Assembly (NCBI RefSeq): GCF_027921445.1
Contig: NZ_CP115667.1
Coordinates: 1,364,001-1,428,000, forward strand
From: Peptoniphilus equinus
GTDB lineage: Bacteria; Bacillota; Clostridia; Tissierellales; Peptoniphilaceae
Length of the DNA: 64,000 nucleotides
Direction of reading: 5' to 3'
Part shown: positions 51,858-60,993 of the stretch, in pieces
Numbering within the stretch: the stretch's first letter is position 1
How the letters are laid out: each line of letters starts with the position of its first letter
Notes under the pieces: model-generated
Databases searched by the model: none
What the model saw: only the letters and a program-made list of their open reading frames with translations
What the model was told of the DNA's origin: nothing
Translations under genes and position numbers: made by a program

Positions 51858-52901
51858 TTAATTTTGGGTTGCAGAAACTTCCGTCCACACCTTATCGTAA
51901 AGCGTCACAGCATCGCCGAGGTCTTTGTAGGCTTCAAGCTTCGGCAGCTTGCTGTAGTCCGGATAGGCCACAGGATTTGATGCCAGCTCGTCGGGAAGGA
52001 GTTCCTGCACACCTTGTACCGGTGAGGTATAACCCACGAGGTACTCGGCGTTGATGGCGGAAATTTCAGGACGGGACATAAAGTCGATAAACTTCAGCGC
52101 CGCCTCCATCTTTTCCGTGCCCTTAGGAATGACCATGGCATCTACAAACACATTGGAGCCCTCTTTCGGAATGACATACTTCAAGTCCGGATTCTCGGCA
52201 ATCATCAGCGCCGCATCGCCGGAGTACATCACCGCCATCCCCGCTTCACCGCCGATGACGGCATCCCGTGCGGAGTCAGTGAGGTAAGCCTGCACAAGAG
52301 GTTTTTGTTTGATGAGCTCCTGCTCCACCTGAGCCAAAATCTCAGGATCCGTTTCATTTAGCGAGTAACCCAGCTTCGCCAAAGTAACGGCAATGGAATC
52401 TCGCTGTGAATCGTACATAATAATTTGTCCCTCATTTTTCGGATCCCAAAGGGCGTTCCATGAGTCCACTTCCCCGACGATGCTCGGATTGTAGACAATG
52501 CCCAGCGTCCCTGCAAAGTATGGCACGGAGTAGGCGTTCTCCGGATCATAGGACATATTTTTATAGGTCGATTCAATTAAACCGTAGTTCGTGAGCTTGG
52601 AGGTGTCAATTTTTTCCAGACGGTCTTCATTTTTTAACCGTTCAATCATGTAGTCCGACGGCACCACCACATCAAATTGATCCGTCCCCTGAGAGAGCTT
52701 AACGTAGAGGTCTTCATTGGAGCTGAACGTGTCATAGACCACTTTGATGCCCGTCTCTTCTTCGAACATCTCAAGGGTTTGCGGATCGATGTACTCGCCG
52801 GCGTTGTACACATTGATACTCTCCTTGGCGCTGTCGCCGCCACATCCTACCAGTCCGAACGCAAGCATCAGGACCATAACTGTTGCCAGAATTTTTTTCA
52901 T
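51858..52901 (-). CDS. potD: Spermidine/putrescine-binding lipoprotein PotD
   Basis: A 347-residue extracytoplasmic polyamine-binding lipoprotein. The lipobox gives Cys20 (FGLVGC). The start of the mature part, INVYNAGEYIDPQTLEMFEE, and FDVVVPSDYMIERL (about 75-88) match PotD/PotF proteins. VFVDAMVIPKGTEKMEAALKF (about 250-270) closes the binding cleft. It is the last gene of xre-potABCD, one base after potC. No terminator separates it from the small ORF and purC. Preference for spermidine or putrescine is unknown. Confidence 0.92.
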   Translation of the reverse strand: MKKILATVMVLMLAFGLVGCGGDSAKESINVYNAGEYIDPQTLEMFEEETGIKVVYDTFSSNEDLYVKLSQGTDQFDVVVPSDYMIERLKNEDRLEKIDTSKLTNYGLIESTYKNMSYDPENAYSVPYFAGTLGIVYNPSIVGEVDSWNALWDPKNEGQIIMYDSQRDSIAVTLAKLGYSLNETDPEILAQVEQELIKQKPLVQAYLTDSARDAVIGGEAGMAVMYSGDAALMIAENPDLKYVIPKEGSNVFVDAMVIPKGTEKMEAALKFIDFMSRPEISAINAEYLVGYTSPVQGVQELLPDELASNPVAYPDYSKLPKLEAYKDLGDAVTLYDKVWTEVSATQN

Positions 52902-52902
52902 T

Positions 52903-53676
52903 TTACACTTCCTCTTCTTTCATAGTTTTTTTATTGATGATAACAAGCAACACCAACAGCACCACAAACATAATGGTGGAGATGGCATTGATTGACGGAT
53001 TAATACCTTTGCGCGCCATGGTATAAATCGTGATGGAAAGGTTGGAGACCCCGTGTCCCGTGGTGAAATAGCTCACCACAAAGTCATCCAGAGACAGGGT
53101 AAAGGCCATCAGTGCACCGGTGACAATGCCCGGTTTAATCTGAGGGATGATGACATGGGTCATGGCTTCTCTCGGCGTCGCCCCCAAGTCAAGGGCCGCC
53201 TCCACCGTGTTGTCGTTCATTTGAGTGAGCTTCGGCAGTACCGACAGCACCACATAAGGCGTACAAAACACAATATGCGACATGGTCAGCGTAAGAAGTC
53301 CGAACTTCAGCTGAAACAGACCGAAGAGCCCCATCAGCGCCACCGCAGTGACAATATCCGGGTTGAGCACCGGAATATAATTCATATTCAAAAGCGCCTG
53401 TTTGGACCTGCCCCGCATCTCATAGATGCCGATGGCCGCCACCGTCCCGAGGATCGTTGCCACAAGAGTTGCGATCACGGCGACCACCAACGTGTTTTTA
53501 AGAGCCTCCAAAATCGTCGGGTTTTCAAAAAGGTTTTGGTACCACTTGAGGGTAAAGCCGGCCCACCGCCCTCGCAGACGGGAGTTGTTGAACGAATATA
53601 CCATCAAGGTGACAATCGGCGCATATAAAAAGATAAAGACCAGAGCCAAAAGTGCCCGGTTGGCAAATTTTTTCAC
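52903..53676 (-). CDS. potC: Polyamine ABC transporter permease PotC
   Basis: A 257-residue permease with six hydrophobic segments and the coupling loop EAALDLGATPREAMTHVIIPQI (about 160-180). It forms the channel with PotB and overlaps potB by 4 bp. The TFSLDDFVVSYF stretch is typical of PotC. Confidence 0.92.
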   Translation of the reverse strand: MKKFANRALLALVFIFLYAPIVTLMVYSFNNSRLRGRWAGFTLKWYQNLFENPTILEALKNTLVVAVIATLVATILGTVAAIGIYEMRGRSKQALLNMNYIPVLNPDIVTAVALMGLFGLFQLKFGLLTLTMSHIVFCTPYVVLSVLPKLTQMNDNTVEAALDLGATPREAMTHVIIPQIKPGIVTGALMAFTLSLDDFVVSYFTTGHGVSNLSITIYTMARKGINPSINAISTIMFVVLLVLLVIINKKTMKEEEV

Positions 53677-54494
53677 AGCACGCCCCCTCCGTTTTCCTTA
53701 TCGGTGTTGCCGAAGAACAGCGCCACAAGGAGAATAAAGATCAGAATCATCGCCACGGCGGACCCGAAACCCCAGTTGCCGGCAAAGGAAAACTGCTGAT
53801 CGATGAGATTGCCGATGAGGTAGATATTTTTGCCGCCTAAGAGGTTGGAGATGACAAAGGTGGAGATAGCGGGAATAAAGACCATGGTGATGCCGGTATA
53901 CACGCCAGGCAGTGACAGTGGCACAATGACACGCCAAAAAGTTTCCCGGCCGTTCGCGCCCAAATCTTTAGCCGCTTCAATCAGCTTCGGATCAATTTTT
54001 AAGAGCACCGTATAAATCGGAAGGACCATGAAAGGCAGGAAGTTGTAAATCATACCGATCATAACCGCATTCATGTTGTACATTAAGTCCAAAGGCCCAA
54101 TGCCGAGCAGTCCCAGCGCCCGATTGAGCACGCCGTTGTTGCCGAGGATCGCCATCCATGCATAGGTTCTCAAGAGAAAGTTCATCCACATGGGAATGAT
54201 AAAGAGCAGGATGACATTTTGCCGCAGCGACGGCGCCATGTTGGCGATGGTGTAGGCCACCGGATAGCCGATAGCGAGACACACCACCGTGGAAATCAAC
54301 GCCACAGCCACCGAGTTCACAAATATTTTTAAATACAGCGGATTGAAAAAAGCCTCGTAATTGGCTAGGGAGAACTCAAAGTTGTCAAAGGCCATGGACG
54401 CACTGCCGTTAAACGAGTAGAGAAAGATGAGAATCAGGGGGAAGACGATAAAAACCAGTGCCCACGCCCCGTACATTGCCGCATATTTTTTCAT
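53673..54494 (-). CDS. potB: Polyamine ABC transporter permease PotB
   Basis: A 273-residue permease with six hydrophobic segments. The coupling loop [22 protein letters not shown] (about 175-195) contacts Pot[24 protein letters not shown] (about 95-115) is a PotB hallmark. It overlaps both potA and potC by 4 bp. Confidence 0.92.
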   Translation of the reverse strand: MKKYAAMYGAWALVFIVFPLILIFLYSFNGSASMAFDNFEFSLANYEAFFNPLYLKIFVNSVAVALISTVVCLAIGYPVAYTIANMAPSLRQNVILLFIIPMWMNFLLRTYAWMAILGNNGVLNRALGLLGIGPLDLMYNMNAVMIGMIYNFLPFMVLPIYTVLLKIDPKLIEAAKDLGANGRETFWRVIVPLSLPGVYTGITMVFIPAISTFVISNLLGGKNIYLIGNLIDQQFSFAGNWGFGSAVAMILIFILLVALFFGNTDKENGGGVL

Positions 54495-55522
54495 AGCTCA
54501 CCCATAACATGAATCAAATCCGGATCGACGGAGATGCCCACAGTGGAACCGATGCGATAGCTCTTGGTCGACTGAGCAAGGAGTATCATCCCCTCCACCT
54601 CCACTTCAATGTCGTAGTGAACGCCTTTAAAGATTTCCGATTTCACCACGCCGTAGATTTGACCGGTCTCAGCCATGTCAATATCCTCCGGCCGCACCAC
54701 CACCTGTACTTTTTGATTCAAAGAAAACCCTTTGTCCACACAAGGGAACGTGTGATTCAAAAAGGCCACTTGGTAGTCCGCCTTCATCACCCCGTCAATA
54801 ATATTGCTCTCCCCGATAAAATCCGCTACAAAGGCGTTCTTTGGCTCGTTGTAAATATCAATCGGCGTGCCAAGCTGCTCGATTTTGCCATGGTTCATCA
54901 CCACGATCTTATCGCTCATGGAGAGCGCTTCTTCCTGGTCGTGAGTGACGTAGATAAACGTGATGTTGACCTTCTTTTGAATCTTCTTCAGCTCCACCTG
55001 CATCTCCTGGCGCAGTTTCAAATCCAAAGCACCCAGCGGCTCGTCCAGAAGAATGACCTCCGGCTCATTCACCAGAGCCCGTGCAATGGCAACCCGCTGT
55101 TGCTGACCGCCGGAGAGCGCGTCAATCTTGCGCTTGCCGTAGTCCTGAAGTCCCACAATGCGCAGGGTCTCGTTCACCTTCTTTTCAATCTCCTCTTTAG
55201 ATTTCTTTTTAATCTTCAACCCGAAAGCCACATTGTCAAAGACATTCATGTGAGGAAAGAGCGCATAATTTTGAAACACGGTGTTAATATTTCGCTCGTA
55301 AGGCTCCTTGGATCCAATGTCCTCGCCGTTAAAGAGCACCTTTCCCGAGTCCGCCGCTTCAAACCCCCCGATAAGGCGCAGCGTCGTCGTCTTGCCGCAT
55401 CCGCTCGGCCCCAGTAGGGTGAGAAATTCGCCTCGCTCTACATTCAGGTAGAAGTTTTCCAAAATAGTATTGTCGTCGTAAGACTTGGTAATATTTTCTA
55501 ATTGAATGACATAATCGGCCAT
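54491..55522 (-). CDS. potA: Polyamine ABC transporter ATPase PotA
   Basis: A 343-residue ATPase with Walker [10 protein letters not shown] (about 38-46), signature LSGGQQQR, Walker [13 protein letters not shown] and a C-terminal TOBE domain (about 260-343) carrying [10 protein letters not shown]. In known PotA proteins the C-terminal domain feeds back on transport when polyamines accumulate. It starts 8 bp after the XRE regulator gene, so both are one operon. Confidence 0.93.
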   Translation of the reverse strand: MADYVIQLENITKSYDDNTILENFYLNVERGEFLTLLGPSGCGKTTTLRLIGGFEAADSGKVLFNGEDIGSKEPYERNINTVFQNYALFPHMNVFDNVAFGLKIKKKSKEEIEKKVNETLRIVGLQDYGKRKIDALSGGQQQRVAIARALVNEPEVILLDEPLGALDLKLRQEMQVELKKIQKKVNITFIYVTHDQEEALSMSDKIVVMNHGKIEQLGTPIDIYNEPKNAFVADFIGESNIIDGVMKADYQVAFLNHTFPCVDKGFSLNQKVQVVVRPEDIDMAETGQIYGVVKSEIFKGVHYDIEVEVEGMILLAQSTKSYRIGSTVGISVDPDLIHVMGEL

Positions 55523-55530
55523 AATTCCTC

Positions 55531-56061
55531 CTAAAAATGGGGTGGTGAGCTCACCATGAGCACACGCGCTTCACTTTTTTTAGTGCTGAGATAAAAAGCT
55601 TCCTTCGCCCGGAAATAAAAACTGTCCCCGGACTTCAACGCTTGAGTCTGCTCGCCGTAGTGGAGATGGACCTTGCCCTTTTCCACATAGCCGAAGACCT
55701 CCCCTGCAAAGGGCGGCTCCGTCTTCGTCTGAGCACCTTTCTGTAACTGGAGCACCACCGGCTCCATCTGATTTTTTTGCGCATTAGGCACCGGCCACGA
55801 GATCGTATAGTCCTCCTTCACACTCTCCACCTGGTCGCCGGAGGTAAAGACGATAGCCTCGTCCTTCTCCTCCTGGAAAAACGCCGCCGGCGTGGTCCCG
55901 AGAGCCGCTAAAATATCTACCAGGGTTGCCACGGAAGGCGAAGTGAGATCTCGTTCCAGCTGAGAAATAAACCCCTTGGTCAGATCCGAGCGATCCGCCA
56001 ATTCCTCTTGAGTGAGATCCTGTGCCACACGCAAATTTTTAATTTTACTGCCTAGTTCCAT
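55531..56061 (-). CDS. XRE-family regulator with cupin domain (PuuR-like)
   Basis: A 176-residue regulator with an N-terminal helix-turn-helix of the XRE type (about 5-60, [24 protein letters not shown]) and a C-terminal cupin (about 105-172, [19 protein letters not shown] then [15 protein letters not shown]). Such HTH-cupin proteins head polyamine or amino-acid uptake operons and sense the substrate. It is first in xre-potABCD and likely regulates that operon. The ligand is inferred from context. Confidence 0.88.
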   Translation of the reverse strand: MELGSKIKNLRVAQDLTQEELADRSDLTKGFISQLERDLTSPSVATLVDILAALGTTPAAFFQEEKDEAIVFTSGDQVESVKEDYTISWPVPNAQKNQMEPVVLQLQKGAQTKTEPPFAGEVFGYVEKGKVHLHYGEQTQALKSGDSFYFRAKEAFYLSTKKSEARVLMVSSPPHF

Positions 56062-56081
56062 CTAATCACCACTAAACTTTT

Positions 56082-56098
56082 TATTTACTTTATTAAGT
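56082..56098 (-). promoter_or_regulatory. Possible operator of the XRE regulator
   Basis: A near-palindromic ACTTAATAAAGT (minus strand) lies just downstream of the -10 box, with a similar AAGTTTAGT copy nearer the gene. It is placed where a repressor would act, but is AT-rich and may be chance. Confidence 0.3.
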
Positions 56099-56107
56099 CC
56101 AAAATCC

Positions 56108-56135
56108 ATTATAACAACGTCCGCTTCAATGTCAA
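56108..56135 (-). promoter_or_regulatory. Promoter of xre-potABCD
   Basis: On the minus strand a perfect TTGACA and a perfect TATAAT with a 16-bp spacer, about 47 bp before the regulator ATG. Confidence 0.75.
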
Positions 56136-56186
56136 TAACATTTAAGAAATTAATTTAAAAGTTTTATAAATTAAACCGCCTTGCCA

Positions 56187-56220
56187 ATAAAAAAGCCTGC
56201 CGAAGCAGACTTTTTTTAAT
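56187..56220 (-). terminator. Terminator after the exported-protein pair
   Basis: On the minus strand AAAGTCTGC-TTCG-GCAGGCTTT followed by TTTATT; the flanking T run on the plus strand could also act in the other direction. Confidence 0.75.
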
Positions 56221-56222
56221 CT

Positions 56223-57167
56223 TTATTGTTCTTTTGAAAGCTCTTGCACCTTCGTCATCGGCACTTCCTCCTCGCCGAGAAGCTCTCCGGTGTGAATGTT
56301 GTACTTGAGGATGACGTTGCGAACAGCCGTGGAGTTGAAAGTCAGTTTTGAATTCTTTTCGCTGAGTGTGTAGTCTGTCGCATAACCGAAAGGCATATAG
56401 AGCACATCGCCTTGGACATAAGGCTTAGCTTCGACGTGCTGGTCCGGTGTGATATAGTAGTAGCCCATCGTTCCCGGAGCTCGAAAGCCCTGGAAGCCTT
56501 TGAAGTAGCGTTCCCGTAAATCTAAATCAAAATGTTGTCGGCTATCCTCGGTGACATTGTCAAAAAAATAAGAGGAGGGTGGAAATGGTGCGAAGTCTAT
56601 AAATCCGCCATCATACCCGATGGAATCGACGCCACCCACTTTGGATAAGGTATAATTTTCCGCTCTCATAACCAGCCCATTTTCACTGCTGAAGGTCCAA
56701 TTATAGTCCAGCTCATCGTGAAAGATGCGCCAGGTCATCGGCAGATACGTGACATCCCGAAAGACAAAGAAGGGATAGGCATTCAGATCTTTGTCATCGA
56801 TCGCCTTGCCGTTGATCAGCACTTGAAAGGGTGCGGTCTGAACCTGTTCCCGTCGATTGTTGGGCGACTCTGTCGGGAACGGATAAAGTTGCCAACCACT
56901 AGATGCTACACCGCGTTCAATTTTCAGAATACGGTTGGCATTATCCCACTCCGTGTGTATTCCAAGAAACTCGGCATTGCGATACGTCATGGGAATATAG
57001 GTGACGCCTCGATAGGCAAGGGGCGGATACTTGTTGATTTTCGGATCTATAGTATAACCATTAATCTCTATGGGATAGTCAGGAAGGGTGACCTGCAGCG
57101 TCGTTGCACTCACCGGTGTGGCCAATGCCAAGGCAAGGGCAATTACGGCTCCAATGTGTTTTAGCAT
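56223..57167 (-). CDS. Exported protein with copper-amine-oxidase-type stalk repeats, function unknown
   Basis: A 314-residue secreted protein. The signal peptide (about 1-21) is followed by two stalk-type domains: about 25-88 (IEINGYTIDPKINKYPPLAY, then GVTYIPMTYRNAEFLGIHTEW) and about 108-168 (VLINGKAIDDKDLNAYPFFVF, then DVTYLPMTWRIFHDELDYNW). The pattern parallels copper amine oxidase N-terminal domains, here probably structural. The C-terminal 140 residues are not recognised. It starts 8 bp after the upstream exported-protein gene, so both are cotranscribed and may act together at the cell surface. No membrane anchor beyond the signal peptide is visible. Confidence 0.75.
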   Translation of the reverse strand: MLKHIGAVIALALALATPVSATTLQVTLPDYPIEINGYTIDPKINKYPPLAYRGVTYIPMTYRNAEFLGIHTEWDNANRILKIERGVASSGWQLYPFPTESPNNRREQVQTAPFQVLINGKAIDDKDLNAYPFFVFRDVTYLPMTWRIFHDELDYNWTFSSENGLVMRAENYTLSKVGGVDSIGYDGGFIDFAPFPPSSYFFDNVTEDSRQHFDLDLRERYFKGFQGFRAPGTMGYYYITPDQHVEAKPYVQGDVLYMPFGYATDYTLSEKNSKLTFNSTAVRNVILKYNIHTGELLGEEEVPMTKVQELSKEQ

Positions 57168-57175
57168 AATATCTC

Positions 57176-58246
57176 CTATCTTAATTGTATATTTACATAA
57201 TCTGTAGCTTCACTGTGCTGATGAGTGGTGTAATTTCGAGACCCCGGTATGCGTAGATCTCCAAAAATCCCATAATGAGAATTGTCGACACGCGTTTCAA
57301 ATACATAGTTCCCGGAATTGTCATAAAGATACGAATCGGAAAATCTAGCATCCATAATAGAACTGCCTACCGTCCCGGATGGTGGGAAGGTCATCGTGAT
57401 TTGTTTATTAAAAGAAATTTGATCTGGCAGACTATTATTTAACCACACACTTTGACTAATTTTTACATCGCTAAAATCAGCGTTATTTAAGATTTTACAA
57501 ACCATATAGCCGTCTGAATCTCTATAGATCTGATAATACAGCATATCCCCATCAGCAACACTGGATTTTAAAGGATATTCCAACATCCTTTTATCTGGAT
57601 TAATAGCCGGATCTCCCAATAAGACAAAAGCATCCCAAATTGAAGCCCCTCGTTTAAGTCCAAAGTCAAAATTTTCCGTGGCACTTACTGGTGTAATAAA
57701 TACATACGGAATTTCATTTACATCGTTCACCTGTGCAGAAGGTAACTTGACTCGCGTGGTGATCTGACTGAATTTTTTCTCAGACAATGCTTCAAAGCCT
57801 ACCCCATAACTATCCTTCTCAGCTCTGTCCGGCGCGGATCTTAACATCACTGTCGATGGCACAATCCTTTCGTTGAGATTTTTCAGCAATCCTTCGATAT
57901 AGAGTTGAATTTGCTCATCACTAAAACCGTTGGCCTGTGCTGCATTTTTTAAAGCTTGGATGTCGGATTCCAAATTGCCGACGTATACTTCTTTCTGCTC
58001 ACCGACATTGAAAGCATCGTTTTTAGAACGTTCTGCTATCGGCTGATCTGTTTGGAACTTGGATAAAGCGCCCTCGAACGCATCCATATCAAGTCCGGAA
58101 TTTTTGAGAAAATCCACTGAGTCTTGGCTGAGTTCAAGATTGGACGACTGCGCCTGCATGATAACAGGGGACGGTACGTCAAAATTTTTTGCGTCGATCG
58201 TTGTTGTAAAAATACCGGTTACTAACACAAGTCCACTTAACACCAT
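57176..58246 (-). CDS. Unknown exported protein with suspect start codon
   Basis: I do not recognise this 356-residue protein. Its N-terminus is a hydrophobic segment (MVLSGLVLVTGIFTTTIDA) that looks like the core of a signal peptide but lacks the usual basic residues. In the same frame, seven codons upstream at 58267-58265, an AGG codon follows AAGGAG at ideal spacing, and the frame reads AGG then KKQAVSMVLSG, a textbook signal peptide if AGG were ATG. The ATG at 58246 has no ribosome site nearby. The gene may have lost its start codon, or the base may be an error. The mature part is hydrophilic with no cysteine cluster. It is followed 8 bp later by the stalk-domain protein gene. Confidence 0.65.
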   Translation of the reverse strand: MVLSGLVLVTGIFTTTIDAKNFDVPSPVIMQAQSSNLELSQDSVDFLKNSGLDMDAFEGALSKFQTDQPIAERSKNDAFNVGEQKEVYVGNLESDIQALKNAAQANGFSDEQIQLYIEGLLKNLNERIVPSTVMLRSAPDRAEKDSYGVGFEALSEKKFSQITTRVKLPSAQVNDVNEIPYVFITPVSATENFDFGLKRGASIWDAFVLLGDPAINPDKRMLEYPLKSSVADGDMLYYQIYRDSDGYMVCKILNNADFSDVKISQSVWLNNSLPDQISFNKQITMTFPPSGTVGSSIMDARFSDSYLYDNSGNYVFETRVDNSHYGIFGDLRIPGSRNYTTHQHSEATDYVNIQLR

Positions 58247-58383
58247 GCTAACTGCTTGCTTTTTCCTGAGAATCTCCTTTCATTAATAGATTAACTCGGT
58301 CACACAACATGTCGTACACCATCTCTATACCCTCACGATTTAATTTTATGCACTGTCTGTCTTTTTCTTCTCCCTTCCCCACT

Positions 58384-58412
58384 AAAAAAGGACTCCATCT
58401 CTGAAGTCCTTT
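58384..58412 (-). terminator. Terminator after the TPM-domain gene
   Basis: On the minus strand AAAAGGACTTCAGAGATGGAGTCCTTTTTT forms a stem AAGGACT/AGTCCTT with T tail, 10 bp after the stop at 58422. Confidence 0.8.
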
Positions 58413-58421
58413 TACCTACTT

Positions 58422-59255
58422 TTACCAGCCGCGACCTGCACCGCCGCCGCCTGAGGATCCGCCACCGCCAAATCCTCCGCCAAACCCGCCGCCTGACGAG
58501 CCGCCAAATCCTCCGAAGCCGCCGAAGCCGCCGCCAAACCCGCCGCCGAACGGTCCGAACGGTGGGAAGAAGATGGTGCGACGTCGCCGTCCGGAGCCGC
58601 CACGGCCGCCGAAGACGGTGCTTAATAAGAGGATGATCAAAATGAGACGGAAGATGAAGGCAAAGTCAAAGCTGTCGTCCCGAGTTCGTTGCAGTTCCCG
58701 CTCGGGATCACGAGCCTGTTCAATGGTAATATCATATTCCTCGGCATAAAAGCTCAAGGTGTGGTTAAAGGCTTCGAGAATACCTTGACGATAGCCCTCC
58801 ACATCCATCGTGGTGTCCGACGGAAAGTACTCCGCCGCCACATCCAAGATTTCCAAGGCGTAAATGTCGGGGATAAAGTCGTCGGTGCCGTAGCCGCTTT
58901 CCAGTTCCATGCGCCGGTCGTCAATGGCGGCTAAAAACACGGTACCGTTGTCTTTGTCCGCATCGCCGGCGTGAATCCGATTGAAGAGTTCCGTGACATA
59001 GCTGCGATGATCCACGCCGCCTGTGGTGTGAAGCAGAACCACAAACACCTGCCCCCCTGTCTTGTTGTAGAGGTCGTTGTTCGTGGCGTTGATATAGCGA
59101 ATATCGTCCTCGCTCAAAATGCCCACATCGTCATAGACATAGCCTTTAAACTCGGAGAGCGTCGGCATATCCGCGTCACGAGCGGACTGAGCGTGAACCG
59201 GTGTGATGACCATAAAAAGCAATAGGACAACGAGTATCCATGCTCTTTGTTTCAT
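58422..59255 (-). CDS. TPM-domain (YgcG-type) exported membrane protein
   Basis: A 277-residue protein with signal peptide (about 1-23), TPM-fold domain (about 38-180, GYVYDDVGILSEDDIRYIN then GNGTVFLAAIDDRRMELE), one transmembrane helix (about 207-220, FIFRLILIILLLSTVF), a basic stretch GRRRR and a glycine/phenylalanine-rich tail (GGGFGGGF repeats) to residue 277. TPM proteins of this type are linked to membrane-associated processes such as photosystem repair in plants; bacterial roles are unclear. Pairing with LemA, directly upstream by 11 bp, is a widespread conserved arrangement. Confidence 0.88.
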   Translation of the reverse strand: MKQRAWILVVLLLFMVITPVHAQSARDADMPTLSEFKGYVYDDVGILSEDDIRYINATNNDLYNKTGGQVFVVLLHTTGGVDHRSYVTELFNRIHAGDADKDNGTVFLAAIDDRRMELESGYGTDDFIPDIYALEILDVAAEYFPSDTTMDVEGYRQGILEAFNHTLSFYAEEYDITIEQARDPERELQRTRDDSFDFAFIFRLILIILLLSTVFGGRGGSGRRRRTIFFPPFGPFGGGFGGGFGGFGGFGGSSGGGFGGGFGGGGSSGGGGAGRGW

Positions 59256-59266
59256 AGTGTCACCTC

Positions 59267-59821
59267 TTAAAATTGAACGTCAGGTGCATTTTGTTCGTCC
59301 GGTGCCGCTTCAAAGTATTCCCGTTGTCCGAATCCGAGCACACCGGCAAAGAGATTCATAGGGAATTTGCGGACTTCCCCATTGTAGGTTTTCACTGTGT
59401 CGTTATAGCGTTCCCGTTCGGTGGCGATACGGTTTTCCGTGCCTTCAAGTTGTGCCTGAAGATCCCGGAAGTTATCGTTGGCTTTAAGTTCCGGATAGGC
59501 TTCCACCACGACGTTGATATCGCCGATGGCACTGGTCATAGCCTGTTCCGCTTCGGCGAGTTCTCCCGGTGTTTGAGCCGCTTGTACCTGGTTGCGAGCC
59601 TGGATGACTTTTTCAAAGGTTTCCTGTTCGTGAGCGGCGTAGCCTTTGACGGTTTCCACTAAGTTGGGAATGAGATCCGCACGGCGTTTAACAACCACTT
59701 GTACTTGCGCAAATTGGTTGTCCACTTCGTTGTCCAGTTCGACCAGACGATTGTATTTCGGTACGGCCAACAGTGCCAGCCCCACCACGATGATGAGCAA
59801 CAGTCCTATCAGTTTTTTCAT
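59267..59821 (-). CDS. LemA-family membrane protein
   Basis: A 184-residue protein with an N-terminal transmembrane helix (about 3-20) and a long antiparallel helical coil (about 25-165) typical of LemA, including YNRLVELDNEVDNQFAQVQVVVKRRADLIPNLVETVKGYAAHE (visible in parts) and the late FPMNLFAGVLGF. It overlaps the thiI end by 4 bp. LemA-TPM pairs are common but functionally uncharacterised. Confidence 0.9.
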   Translation of the reverse strand: MKKLIGLLLIIVVGLALLAVPKYNRLVELDNEVDNQFAQVQVVVKRRADLIPNLVETVKGYAAHEQETFEKVIQARNQVQAAQTPGELAEAEQAMTSAIGDINVVVEAYPELKANDNFRDLQAQLEGTENRIATERERYNDTVKTYNGEVRKFPMNLFAGVLGFGQREYFEAAPDEQNAPDVQF

Positions 59822-60993
59822 TCAATTTCCCCCTGTTTGATGGTATGGATTTGCAATGCTTCCATGGCCTCTCGGACAAGTCCTTCAACGTCGAGTTTGG
59901 ACTCCGATCGTTCAATCCCCTTCACCGTCGGGCGAAGTTTGGGATGCTTCGGTAAAAAGACGCTGCAACAGTCTTCAAAAGGCTGAATGGAAGTTTCATA
60001 AGTGCCGATTTTTTCAGCATAGGCAATAATGTCTATCTTATCCATGCCGATGAGCGGACGAAAGACCACCCGATTCGGCACGGCATCGGTAACGTTGAGG
60101 CCGCCGATGGTCTGGGATGCCACTTGCCCCAGGTTTTCTCCGGTCGTGATGGATTGATAGTCATACTTCTCGGCAATCGCTTCGGCAATGCGCATCATAA
60201 AGCGTCGGGAGAGAATGGTCATCTCGTCCTCGGGACACTGTTTGTTGATGGCCTTTTGGATGTCCAAAAGATTGCAGGAATACATCCGAATGGTGCCGGT
60301 GTAGCCTGCCAAAATGGCGGCCAGATGTTTCACTTTTTCTTCCGCACGCTCCGAGGTGAACGGATAGGAGTGGAAATGCACACAGTCCATGGCTACGCCC
60401 CGCTTTGCCATCATATACCCCGCCACCGGGGAGTCAATCCCCCCGGACAGCAGTAGCAGTCCTCTGCCGTTGGTGCCGATAGGAAGACCGCCAGTGCCTT
60501 TATACCGTGTGGCATAGAGGTAGATGGAGTCCTTGACGTCGCAGAAGATGTGAAAGTCCGGATGGTGGACGTCCACTTTCAGGTCAGTGTTCCTTAGCAC
60601 CAAAGCGCCGATGCGGCGGTTCAGTTCGTCGGAGTGAATCTCAAAGTGTTTGTCTGAACGCTTTGCCTTAGCTTTAAAGGTTTTATACCCATTTCCTTTC
60701 ACACTCTCTAAGAGTTCCAAAACTGCGTCGTCAAAGGACGCCATGGACTTGTCGATGCGAAGGGTGGGCGTGATGTAGACGATGCCGAAGATGGGTTTTA
60801 CCGCCTCCACGACGGCGTCGATGTCGTCGTCGTTACAGTTGATATAGATTTTTCCAAAGTCTTTATAGATGGAGATGCCGCTGAAGTCTCGGGTTCGCCG
60901 CTTGACCTGTCCGATGATTTTATCAATAAACTGGTTGCGGTTTGCGCCTTTGAGCATGACTTCTCCCAAAGATAAGCTGATTAATTTGTCCAT
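59818..60993 (-). CDS. thiI: tRNA 4-thiouridine synthetase ThiI (no rhodanese domain)
   Basis: A 391-residue enzyme forming 4-thiouridine at tRNA position 8. An N-terminal ferredoxin-like/THUMP region (about 1-165) is followed by a PP-loop ATPase with SGGIDS at 183-188. It ends at about residue 391 without the C-terminal rhodanese found in E. coli ThiI. Sulfur must then come directly from a partner cysteine desulfurase, whose gene precedes this one and overlaps by one base (TAATG). A dedicated NifZ-ThiI pair of this kind exists in Bacillus. Confidence 0.93.
   Translation of the reverse strand: MDKLISLSLGEVMLKGANRNQFIDKIIGQVKRRTRDFSGISIYKDFGKIYINCNDDDIDAVVEAVKPIFGIVYITPTLRIDKSMASFDDAVLELLESVKGNGYKTFKAKAKRSDKHFEIHSDELNRRIGALVLRNTDLKVDVHHPDFHIFCDVKDSIYLYATRYKGTGGLPIGTNGRGLLLLSGGIDSPVAGYMMAKRGVAMDCVHFHSYPFTSERAEEKVKHLAAILAGYTGTIRMYSCNLLDIQKAINKQCPEDEMTILSRRFMMRIAEAIAEKYDYQSITTGENLGQVASQTIGGLNVTDAVPNRVVFRPLIGMDKIDIIAYAEKIGTYETSIQPFEDCCSVFLPKHPKLRPTVKGIERSESKLDVEGLVREAMEALQIHTIKQGEIE

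Noticed and set aside
51294-51980. 228-residue plus-strand frame covering purC, the small ORF and potD ends
   Set aside because: It crosses two real minus-strand genes and a terminator and has no ribosome site or family match.
54509-55417. 302-residue plus-strand frame opposite potA
   Set aside because: It mirrors the potA frame, is rich in His and Leu as expected for such shadows, and has no promoter or ribosome site.
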